Part shown: in pieces, positions 1 through 7,092 of the stretch
How positions within the stretch are numbered: the first letter of the stretch is position 1
Layout of the letters: every line of letters starts with the position of its first letter
The notes under the pieces: generated by a model
Databases searched by the model: none
Seen by the model: only the letters and a program-made list of their open reading frames with translations
Told to the model about the DNA's origin: nothing
NCBI GenBank assembly: GCA_905221605.1
Contig: CAJNDS010001573.1
Location: 1-13,982, forward strand
Reading direction: 5' to 3'
DNA length: 13,982 bases
From: Symbiodinium natans
Taxonomy: Eukaryota > Sar > Dinophyceae > Suessiales > Symbiodiniaceae
Made by a program: the position numbers and the translations under genes

Positions 1-959
1 ACAGGCCCTGATCACATCCCGACCCAATTCGGGAGGGTAACGCAAGGCTCCTTGGCTGCATTTACACAGGCCCTGATCACATCCTGATCCAATTAGGGAG
101 AGAAACACAAGGCTCCTTGGCTGCATTTACACAGCCCTTGATCACATCCCGACCCAATTAGGAAGGTAAATACAAAGGCTCCTTGGCTGCATTTACACAG
201 CCCTTGATCACATCCCGACCCATTTAGGGAAGGGAATGCAATGCTTCTTGGCTGCATTCACACAGGCCCTGATCACATCCGGACCCAATTCGGGAATGGA
301 ATGCAAGGCTCCTTGGCTGCAGTCACACCACATCCGGACCTTGGCTGCATTTACACAGCCCTTGATCAATTAGGGAGGTAAATACAAAGGCTCCTTGGCA
401 GCATTCACACCGGCCCTGATCACATCCCGACCCAATTAGGGAGGGGAATGCAAGGCTCCTTGGCTGCATTTACACAGGCCCTGATCACATCCCGACCCAA
501 TTAGGGAGGGGAATGCCAAGGCTCCTTGGCTGCATGCAAACAGGCCCTGGTCACATCCCGACCCAATTAGGGAGGGGAATGCAAGGCTCCTTGGCTGCAT
601 TTAAACAAACCCTGATCACATCCTGACCCATTTAGGGAGGGCAATGCAAGGCTCCCTGGCTGCATTTACACAGGCCCTGGGAGGGGAATGCAAGGCTCCT
701 TGGCTGCATTTACACAGGCCCTGATCACATCCCGACCCAATTAGGGAGAATCACAAGGCTCCTTGGCTGCATTTCGCACAGGTCTTGATCACATCCCGAC
801 CCAATTAGGGAGGTGAATACAAAGGCTCCTTGGCTGCAGTTACACAGGCCCTGATCACATCCCGACCCAATTCGGGAGGGGAACGCAAGGCTCCTTGGCT
901 GCATTTACACAGGCCCTGATCACATCCTGACCCAATTAGGGAGAGAAACACAAGGCTCC
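1..959. repeat. Satellite A, block 1 (65-66 bp tandem repeat)
   Basis: Tandem units of about 65 or 66 bp run through this block. Each unit contains, in order, AAGGCTCCTTGGCTGCA, TTTACACAGGCCCTGATCAC, ATCCCGACCCAATTAGGGAG and a variable spacer such as GGGAATGC, GTGAATACA or AATCACA. Spacer variants change the unit length slightly. Some units are truncated, for example at 328-380 and 669-690. Positions 420-959 match 8572-9111 at a constant offset of 8152, and 205-959 match the right-hand copy at an offset of 11013. No gene is visible. Open frames on the minus strand come from the repeat having no stop codon in one frame. Confidence 0.95.
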
Positions 960-1606
960 AGGAAGATGGCACTGTCCTGGTGGAAGGAGTGCAGGGCAAG
1001 ACCGCTTCCCCAGCTCGTCTAGACTGCTTGCACAAAGCCTTGCAAGAGCTGAAAGCGCAGCACCGCCTCTACCAGGCAAACCCAGCAGTGGAGGGAGCCT
1101 TAACAAGAATGGAAATCATCCTCGCTGGAAAAGTGCAGCCGTGTACAAGCGCAGCGGCAACGACAGACCGCGAAACCTCCCAAGGGCGCCAAACGGGGGA
1201 GTCCGGTGGCTCACACTCCTCGGCCTTGGGGGGCGAAGCGCAGCACTCGGAAAACGCAGCGGCCTCTGTCGAAACAATGGAAGAGAAGGAAGACAGGCTA
1301 GAGATGACGTACCTGATCCCCAAAGAGCTGAAAGCCCCCAGAGCGGACACTGTGGAGCTGCAGAAAATCCGAAGCACTTCGGAGCTCACGGACGACATGG
1401 ACGTGAAGTTCTTCCCACACCTGTTTTCCACGGGCACAGGCGGATGGCAGAATGGATATGGAAGCTTCTCCCAATACGCTCGCAAGCTCTCGGGCAACAT
1501 CAACGTGAGGATCGGCAACCAGCAGGCTCCAGGCGGGAAGACCAAGTACCAAGAGGGCAAAGGTCAGGTGTTTACAGCCCTGAGGGACATCCCAAAAAGC
1601 ACCTGA
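959..1606 (+). pseudogene. Helitron helicase-like N-terminal domain fragment, copy 1
   Basis: The frame is open from the satellite boundary to TGA at 1604-1606. The first in-frame ATG is at 1109; the GTG at 980 is not a credible eukaryotic start. Visible parts are a low-complexity Ser/Thr/Gly/Glu-rich segment (about 1140-1300), an acidic segment beginning TMEEKEDRLEM, and the motif FFPHLFSTGTGGW at 1409-1447. That motif resembles the FPxLFPxGxGG signature of the Helitron-like N domain, which precedes the Rep nuclease and PIF1-type helicase of Helitron transposases. The next residues (SQYARK then LSGNINVRIGNQQ) seem closer together than in full proteins, suggesting an internal deletion or a spliced-out segment. 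The frame stops after VFTALRDIP. No Rep HUH motif and no helicase Walker motif are present, so it cannot work as a transposase. Family assignment is from motif recall, not a database search. Confidence 0.6.
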
Positions 1607-1649
1607 GATTGCTTATCACTGAGCATTCTTTAGAGAAGAGAGCGCAGCG
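960..1649 (+). mobile_element. 690 bp insertion in satellite A carrying a Helitron-like gene fragment, copy 1
   Basis: Non-satellite sequence begins abruptly after CAAGGCTCC (951-959) and ends just before another CAAGGCTCC (1650-1658), where satellite A resumes. The 9 bp match could be a target-site duplication. It could also arise because the array itself repeats that word. A matching satellite stretch without the insert is present at 8572-9111, followed directly by satellite. The ends (AGGAAGATGG and GAGAGCGCAGCG) show no terminal inverted repeat and no Helitron-type end (5' TC, 3' CTRR with hairpin). This is probably a dead gene piece carried into the array, not an autonomous element. A second copy of identical length lies at 11973-12662. 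Confidence 0.6.
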
Positions 1650-2030
1650 CAAGGCTCCTTGGCTGCATTTACCGGCCCTGATCACATCCCGACCGAACTA
1701 GGCAGGGGAACACAAGGCTCTGTGCCTGCATTTACAGGCCCTGATCACATCCCGACCCAATTAGGGAGGGGAATGCAAGGCTCCTTGGCTGCATCTGCAC
1801 AGGTCCTGCTCACACCCTGAAGGGAACACAAGGCTCCTTGGCTTCATACACAGGCCCTGATCACATCCCTACCCAATTAGGGAGGCCAAGGCTCCTTGGC
1901 TGCGTTCACGCAGGCCCTGATCACATCCGACCCAGTCAGGGAGGGAATGCAAGGCTCCTTGGCTGCATTTACACAGGCCCTGATCACATCCTGACCCAGT
2001 TAGGGAAGGGAACGCAAAGGCTCCTTGGGG
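1650..2030. repeat. Satellite A, block 2
   Basis: About six satellite A units follow the 690 bp insertion. Several are unusual: ACCGAACTAGGCAGGGG at 1692-1708, a spacer-poor unit at 1801-1830 and short units at 1831-1900. The same variants occur in the same order at 12663-13043, so this is part of the 11,013 bp-offset duplication. The two copies diverge at about 2031, where the left copy passes into the Josephin-like fragment and the right copy continues as satellite. Confidence 0.93.
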
Positions 2031-2435
2031 GCAGCCTTCTTCACTGAAGCGGACATGGACAACGCCGTGCAGGTTGTCCTCGAAGAAGGTGGGGTGGAAC
2101 GAGGTGAAGCTGCAGAGGACCACGCGGCGCCAGGTGGCTTCTACTCCTCGGAAGTGCTTGCGCAGGTACTGCAAACCAAAGCCATGGCTGCTTTTGGTCG
2201 TGTGAGGTGGCAAATGGACCTTCAACCCGTCGTGAGCAAGCACGATCTGGAAGCAGCTGCCGGGGCGGTGCAGAACCGGGACAACGCACACTGGGTGGCA
2301 TATCGATATTTCCATGAGAAGATCTTCAGGTTGGACTCCCTGGCTCGTACCCGCAGAGCAGAGCAGATACCGGAAGCCGTCTTCTTGGCGGAGCTCGCTC
2401 GACATCCCGCGACCTACTGCATCCGAGAGGTCTAG
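2031..2435 (+). pseudogene. Josephin-like (ataxin-3 family) domain fragment lacking the catalytic-Cys segment
   Basis: The open frame leaves satellite A at about 2031 and ends at TAG 2433-2435; the first in-frame ATG is 2055. The product is about 130 residues. It begins AAFFTEADMDNAV, followed by EEGG, then GGFYSSEVLAQVL (2133-2171), then NAHWVAYRYF (2283-2312) and KIFRLDSL (2319-2342). This order matches the Josephin cysteine-protease fold of ataxin-3/JOSD deubiquitinases. The His at 2289-2291 and the Asp at 2334-2336 sit where that family has its catalytic His and Asn/Asp. The N-terminal part with the catalytic Cys is missing, because satellite sequence occupies that position. It is either a truncated pseudogene or a 3' exon whose first exon lies left of the window: GGGGGCAG just before CCTTCTTC would serve as a 3' splice site. 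No neighbouring gene supports a role. Confidence 0.5.
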
Positions 2436-3317
2436 CCGCGGCTGCCATCTCCTAACAATGTTGTGATGCCGCGAGGACACCTCTGGTGCTCCACGCCAAC
2501 GTTTCACCCCCCCACAGACCAGCGTTCTCACGCGAGATCGCACAAGGCAAGGCAGAAACCAAGGCGCCAGCTCATGCTCATGTGATGGATGGATGTGTGG
2601 CAAGACTGGCGCCCCAGCAAACCTGAGCAACAACTGCGCCGCTCTTCTCTGCGGGCTCAAGATTAGAGTTACCCCAAACAAAAGACATGGTTTTCTTTCA
2701 GAAACCTATCCAAAAAGCGAGACGAGGTGTCGAAACAATCAAATCAATATCACCATGACAAGACGAAAGACAAGAATTACAAGCATTGGCTGTCAAGAAC
2801 CAACATGCTCAACTTCTCCTGGCCCAGAACTGCAGACATGGACAGAAGACCACCAGACCTTCAAGCATCAGGTCCGTCTCTTCCACGGAGTTCAGAAAGG
2901 TTTTAATGAATTGTTATATCAAATGTTGCCGAAGAGACACCTCCAGCAACAAATCAAATTCTTTTCCTCCCCGAGAAGGCTCAAGAGATCGTGGGACCGA
3001 AAATATTGCCCTTTCCACCCCAAATAGTCCGGACACAATATCCGATTTCATAGAACTGAAATCCGAATTTGCAAAAACAATACCAATATTAATTGAAATT
3101 CCTCTATATTCTCTGAAATTTCGAGGGGGTGAAATGAACCATTATCATTCTAAAGAATTGCAATCCAAAAAATTATTCAAATTACAAGATATGTAATTCA
3201 AATATTCGTGGAACCATATCAATTGTAATAATATATCGAAACTTCGAGGCTAACACCCACAGACAAGGGTCAACAAAGATTCGGGACATCAGGAGAATTA
3301 TAATGAATACCCTCAAA
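2436..3317. other. Non-repetitive, increasingly AT-rich region with no recognised gene
   Basis: After the Josephin-like stop codon there are about 880 bp without tandem repeats. GC content falls visibly from left to right, and 3040-3240 is rich in AAATT and ATAT words. Overlapping + strand frames of 144 codons (2593-3027) and 136 codons (2786-3196) exist, but their products show no motif I know and overlap each other in different frames, so I do not call a gene. The first 100-200 bp could be the 3' untranslated region of the Josephin-like fragment. No RNA gene or promoter element could be supported. Confidence 0.6.
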
Positions 3318-3680
3318 AAGAACTCCCAGATCTTCAAGATTTTAATTCTGGAGGTTTTGATCAATTATCCAGAAGTCCCCAGATCTTCCAAATTTGAATT
3401 CTAAAGATTTTTGGAGGACTTATTCAGATATCCAGTATTTATCAAATCCTTCAAAATTTGAATTCCGAAAATTCCAGAGGTTTTGAATCGATATCCAAAG
3501 ATCCCCAGGCCTTCTAAATTTGAATCCTGGAGGACTGCAGGAGATTTTGATCAATTATCCAGAAATCCCCAGATCTTCCAAATTTGAAATCTAGAGTTTT
3601 GGGATCCATATCCAAAGATTCCCAGGCTTTCAAAATTTTAATTCTTGAGGTTTTGGGCCGATACAGACCTTCAAAATTTG
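3318..3680. repeat. Degenerate ~50-67 bp tandem repeat (satellite D)
   Basis: Six to seven diverged units are visible. Each carries a GATC- or ATATCC-containing segment, then CCCCAGATCTTCC or CCCAGGCTTTC, then AAATTTGAATTCT, then GGAGGTTTTGA. Clear AAATTTGAAT or AAATTTGAAA cores occur near 3393, 3456, 3517, 3580 and 3676, with related cores near 3339 and 3634. Units vary in length and are only partly similar, so this is an old array. It differs from satellites A, B and C in sequence and sits directly against the first C-rich module. Confidence 0.8.
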
Positions 3681-3879
3681 AATTCTGGCGCAAGCCCCCC
3701 CACCCCAGCCCCCCATCCCCCCCAGCCCCCCCAAGCCCAACCAACAAAAATGTAAAACATTGAAAGGCAAAAAACAAAACCCGGCAAAACCCCCCAAAAC
3801 CCCCCAAAACCCGACAAAACCCCCCAAAACCCGACAAAACCCCCCAAAACTCCGGACACAAACCCTATACAATTTCTAT
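3681..3879. repeat. Partial telomere-associated module M0 (right half only)
   Basis: A C-rich stretch (3690-3745) is followed by CAAAAAACAAAACCCGGC, then repeated AAAACCCCCC and AAAACCCGAC (3778-3851), then the conserved end CCGGACACAAACCCTA and TACAATTTCTAT (3868-3879), and then a telomeric array. This matches the right half of modules M1 and M3. The left-end signature (CAAGGCCAGGATAAATAG and the 13 bp palindrome) is absent; satellite D lies there instead. Confidence 0.85.
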
Positions 3880-4390
3880 AACCCTAAACCCTAAACCCTA
3901 AACCCTAAACCCTAAACCCTAAACCCTAAACCCTAAACCCTAAACCCTAAACCCTAAACCCTAAACCCTAAACCCTAAACCCTAAACCCTAAACCCTAAA
4001 CCCTAAACCCTAAACCCTAAACCCTAAACCCTAAACCCTAAACCCTAAACCCTAAACCCTAAACCCTAAACCCTAAACCCTAAACCCTAAACCCTAAACC
4101 CTAAACCCTAAACCCTAAAAACCCTAAACCCTAAACCCTAAACCCTAAACCCTAAACCCTAAACCCTAAACCCTAAACCCTAAACCCTAAACCCTAAACC
4201 CTAAACCCTAAACCCTAAACCCTAAACCCTAAACCCTAAACCCTAAACCCTACACCTAAACCCTAAACCCTAAACCCTAAACCCTAAACCCTAAACCCTA
4301 AACCCTAAACCCTAAACCCTAAACCCTAAACCCTAAACCCTAAACCCTAAACCCTAAACCCTAAACCCTAAACCCTAAACCCTAAACCCT
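3880..4390 (-). repeat. Interstitial telomeric array 1, (CCCTAAA)n
   Basis: About 73 nearly perfect CCCTAAA units lie on the + strand, so the G-rich TTTAGGG strand is the minus strand. Two visible irregularities are AAAAACCC near 4117-4124 and CCCTACACCTAAA near 4250. Orientation is that of a left chromosome end, but several kilobases of other sequence lie to the left. Confidence 0.98.
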
Positions 4391-5012
4391 CAAGGCCAGG
4401 ATAAATAGAAATTGTAGGTGTTTCATTACGAGCAGCTCGTGCAATAATCCTTCATCCTTCACAGTGCAAAAATATTCCCCTCTCAGCCCACTTGCCCCTC
4501 CAGCCCCTCCAGCCCCTCCAGCCCCCTCCAGCCCCCTCAACCCCCAGCCCCTCCAGCCCCCAGCCCCTCCAGCCCCTCCAGCCCCTCCAGCCCCTCCAGC
4601 CCCTCCCAGCCCCTCCAGCCACTCCGGCCCCTCCGGCCCTTCCAGCCCCTCCAGCCCCTCCAGCCCCTCCAGCCCCTCCACCTCCCCCTCCAGCCCTCCA
4701 GCCCCTCCAGCCCTCCACAGCCTCCAGCCCCCCTCCAGCCCCTCCAGCCCCTCCAGCCCCTCCAGCCCCTCCAGCCCCTCCAGCGGCTCCAGCCCCTCCA
4801 GCCCCTCCAGCCCCTCCAGCCAATCCAGCCAATCCAGCTCCAGCCCCTCCAGCCCCTACAGCCCCGCCAGCCCCTCCAGCCCCTCCCCCAGCCCCAGCCC
4901 CACAACCCCAAGGACAAAAGCAAAAAACAAAACCCGGCAAAACCCCCCAAAACCCCCCAAAACCCCCCAAAACCCCCCCAAACCCCGGACACAAACCCTA
5001 TACAATTTCTAT
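4391..5012. repeat. Telomere-associated module M1 (complete)
   Basis: The internal order is: CAAGGCCAGGATAA; ATAGAAATTGTA (4405-4416); a near-palindrome ACGAGCAGCTCGT (4428-4440); CAATAATCCTTCATC; a 9 bp C-rich minisatellite CCCCTCCAG (about 4487-4905); CAAAAAACAAAACCCGG; AAAACCCCCC repeats (4928-4984); and TACAATTTCTAT (5001-5012), the reverse complement of the 12 bp left motif. Telomeric arrays lie on both sides. Long open frames here are compositional, because the 9 bp unit has no stop in any of the three + frames and encodes only Pro/Ala/Ser/Leu/Gln-type repeats. Confidence 0.9.
4487..4905 (+). repeat. C-rich minisatellite (CCCCTCCAG)n in M1
   Basis: About 45 units, mostly the 9-mer CCCCTCCAG, with point variants (CCGG, CCAATCCAG, CCCCTACAG, GCGGCTCCAG). 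The minus strand reads GGGGCTGGA repeatedly, which gives many closely spaced runs of four guanines, a pattern suited to G-quadruplex formation. The long frames on either strand are consequences of the repeat and have no independent coding support. Confidence 0.95.
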
Positions 5013-5110
5013 AAACCCTAAACCCTAAACCCTAAACCCTAAACCCTAAACCCTAAACCCTAAACCCTAAACCCTAAACCCTAAACCCTAAACCCTAAAC
5101 CCTAAACCCT
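5013..5110 (-). repeat. Interstitial telomeric array 2, (CCCTAAA)n
   Basis: About 14 perfect CCCTAAA units separate M1 from M2. Orientation is the same as in array 1. It is the shortest of the four arrays. Confidence 0.97.
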
Positions 5111-5509
5111 CAAGGCCAGAATAAATAGAAAGTGTAGGTGCTTCATTACGAGCAGCTCATGCAATAATCCTTCACAACGCAATAATCTTAGCCAAAAGCC
5201 CGGCTTTCAGGGCACCAAAAACCTTGAACGGCCCGAAGCCCCCACAACGTTCCAAACACCCCCGCCCCCCCAGCTTTCTCCAGCCCCTCCAAGCCCCTTC
5301 ACAACCCCCAACCGCCCACCCCCCCAGCCCCCTCCCCACCCCCCCCCCACCTCCCCCAAGCCTGGCACTTTCGTTCAAAAGCAAAAGAAAAAACCGGTCA
5401 AAACCCCGTCAAAACCCCGTCAAAACCCCGTCAAAACCCCGTCAAAACCCCGTCAAAACCGGTCAAAACTCGGTCAAAACCCCGGACACAAACCCTATAC
5501 AATTTCTAT
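5111..5509. repeat. Telomere-associated module M2 (diverged, shorter)
   Basis: It starts like M1 (CAAGGCCAGAATAAATAG), with ATAGAAAGTGTA at 5125-5136 (one mismatch to the 12 bp motif), and has ACGAGCAGCTCAT, an imperfect form of the palindrome. The centre differs: 5174-5390 holds CTTAGCCAAAAGCCCGG, a C-rich stretch without the 9 bp unit, and TTCAAAAGCAAAAGAAAAA. Next come AAAACCCCGTC repeats (5392-5482) in place of AAAACCCCCC. It ends with CGGACACAAACCCTA and TACAATTTCTAT at 5498-5509. The framework is kept while the filler differs, so M2 is an older relative of M1 and M3. Confidence 0.88.
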
Positions 5510-6150
5510 AAACCCTAAACCCTAAACCCTAAACCCTAAACCCTAAACCCTAAACCCTAAACCCTAAACCCTAAACCCTAAACCCTAAACCCTAAACCCT
5601 AAACCCTAAACCCTAAACCCTAAACCCTAAACCCTCAACCTAAACCCTACAAACCCTAAACCCTAAACCCTAAACCCCTAAACCCTAAACCCCTAACCTA
5701 AACCCTAAACCTAAACCCGAAACCCTAAACCTAAACCCCTCAAACCCTAACCCTAAACCCTAAACCCTAACCCTAAACCCTAAACCCTAAACCCTAACCC
5801 TAAACCCTAAACCCTAACCTAAACCTAACCCTAAACCCTAACCCTACAACCCTAAACCCTAAACCCTAAACCCTAAACCCTAAACCCTAAACCCGAAACC
5901 CTAAACCTAACCCAAACCCCTAAACCCTAAAACCCTAAACCCTAAACCCTAAACCCTAAACCCTAAACCCTAAACCCTAACCCTAACCCAAACCTAAACC
6001 CTAAACCCTAACCCTAAACCTAACCCTAAACCCTAACCTAACCCTAAACCCTAAACCCTACACCCTAAACCCTAAACCCTAAACCCTAAACCCTAAACCC
6101 TAAACCCTAAACCCTAAACCCTAAACCCTAAACCCTAAACCCTAAACCCT
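5510..6150 (-). repeat. Interstitial telomeric array 3 with a degenerate centre
   Basis: Clean CCCTAAA units at both edges (about 5510-5627 and 6065-6150) enclose a mixed zone. That zone holds CCCTAA 6-mers, CCTAAA 6-mers, CCCCTAAA 8-mers and substitutions such as CCCGAAA and CCCTACA. Orientation is unchanged throughout. Confidence 0.96.
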
Positions 6151-6791
6151 CGAGGCCAGAATAAATAGAAATTGTAAGTGTTTCATTACGAGCAGCTCGT
6201 GCAATAATCCTTCATCCTTCACAGTGCAAAAATATTCCCCTCTCAGCCCACTTGCCCCTCCAGCCCCTCCAGCCCCTCCAGCCCCTCCAGCCCCCTCCAG
6301 CCCCCTCAACCCCCAGCCCCTCCAGCCCCCAGCCCCTCCAGCCCCTCCAGCCCCTCCAGCCCCTCCAGCCCCTCCCAGCCCCTCCAGCCACTCCGGCCCC
6401 TCCGGCCCTTCCAGCCCCTCCAGCCCCTCCAGCCCCTCCAGCCCCTCCACCTCCACCTCCACCCCTCCAGCCCCTCCAGCCCTCCACAGCCTCCAGCCCC
6501 CCTCCAGCCCCTCCAGCCCCTCCAGCCCCTCCAGCCCCTCCAGCCCCTCCAGCGGCTCCAGCCCCTCCAGCCCCTCCAGCCCCTCCAGCCAATCCAGCCA
6601 ATCCAGCTCCAGCCCCTCCAGCCCCTACAGCCCCGCCAGCCCCTCCAGCCCCTCCCCCAGCCCCAGCCCCACAACCCCAAGGACAAAAGCAAAAAACAAA
6701 ACCCGGCAAAACCCCCCAAAACCCCCCAAAACCCCCCAAAACCCCCCAAAACCCCCCAAAACCCCGGACACAAACCCTATACAATTTCTAT
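6151..6791. repeat. Telomere-associated module M3 (near-copy of M1)
   Basis: Almost identical to M1, starting CGAGGCCAGAATAAATAG with ATAGAAATTGTA at 6165-6176, the palindrome ACGAGCAGCTCGT at 6188-6200, the CCCCTCCAG minisatellite (about 6247-6672), AAAACCCCCC repeats (about 6690-6766) and TACAATTTCTAT at 6780-6791. Differences from M1 are small: one additional 9 bp unit near the start, a CCACCTCCACC variant near 6445-6460 and more copies of the AAAACCCCCC unit. The M1-M3 spacing is about 1760 bp. Confidence 0.92.
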
Positions 6792-6964
6792 AAACCCTAA
6801 ACCCTAAACCCTAAACCCTAAACCCTAAACCCTAACCTAAACCCTAAACCCTAAACCCTAAACCCTAAACCCTAAACCCTAAACCCTAAAACCTAAACCC
6901 TAAACCCTAAACCCTAAACCCTAAACCCTAAACCCTAAACCCTAAACCCTAAACCCTAAACCCT
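6792..6964 (-). repeat. Interstitial telomeric array 4, (CCCTAAA)n
   Basis: About 24 CCCTAAA units with rare errors (CCTAAACCC near 6834, AAAACCTAAA near 6888). It lies between M3 and the truncated module M4, in the same orientation as the other arrays. Confidence 0.97.
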
Positions 6965-7012
6965 CAAGACCAGGATAAATAGAAATTGTATGTTTTTCAT
7001 TACGAATAGCTC
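6965..7012. repeat. Truncated module M4 (left end only)
   Basis: CAAGACCAGGATAA and ATAGAAATTGTA (6979-6990) mark the left end of a module. The palindrome is damaged (ACGAATAGCTCGAT), and similarity stops at about 7012. The rest of the module, including the C-rich part and the right-hand inverted motif, is missing. This is the right edge of the telomeric block. Confidence 0.85.
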
Positions 7013-7092
7013 GATTCCTGCAGGCAAAGAGGTTTAAGTAAATTGAACATATTGGCACAGTTGACCCCTGCAAACCCTTATCCTGGCTCACT
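7013..7092. other. Junction between telomeric block and satellite A
   Basis: About 80 bp without clear tandem repetition. AAACCCTTATCCTGG at 7074-7088 resembles the satellite B core AAATCCTTATCCTGG, and GTTACCTCAAC nearby resembles B's AACTACCTGG, so a decayed B unit may lie here. No gene is visible. Confidence 0.5.

Noticed and set aside
100-130. Similarity of CTCCTTGGCTGCA in satellite A to the dinoflagellate spliced-leader end (TTTTGGCTCAAG)
   Set aside because: Only about seven bases (TTGGCT and neighbours) agree, without the upstream leader sequence. That is too little to call a spliced-leader relic.
1-959. CRISPR-like array
   Set aside because: The whole 65-66 bp unit is repeated with no unique spacers, and the context is eukaryotic satellite DNA.
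1069-1560. Minus-strand and alternate-frame open frames over the Helitron-like insert (also at 12082-12573)
   Set aside because: They are shadows of the + strand frame that shows the recognisable FFPHLF motif. Their products have no recognisable domain.
960-1649. Intact Helitron transposon
   Set aside because: No 5' TC or 3' CTRR end with hairpin, no Rep HUH motif, no helicase motifs, and insertion is not between A and T.
1869-2681. 270-codon minus-strand frame across satellite A and the Josephin-like fragment
   Set aside because: It merges satellite-derived sequence with the antisense of a recognisable + strand domain. No motif is visible.
2593-3196. Two overlapping + strand open frames of 144 and 136 codons
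   Set aside because: No recognisable domain, overlapping in different frames, and base composition changes through them. There is no support for a gene.
3514-3872. Gly/Phe-rich minus-strand frames over M0 and satellite D
   Set aside because: They are translations of the G-rich strand of AAAACCCCCC repeats, explained by composition.
4382-5028. Long open frames on both strands in the C-rich part of M1 (Pro/Ala/Ser-rich on +, Gly/Trp/Leu-rich on -)
   Set aside because: The 9 bp unit CCCCTCCAG contains no stop in any frame, so several overlapping frames are open together. They begin and end at repeat edges and carry no independent coding signal. The same holds for M3 (6142-6800).
3880-6964. Head-to-head telomere fusion
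   Set aside because: All four arrays are CCCTAAA on the + strand. A fusion point would show a switch to TTTAGGG.
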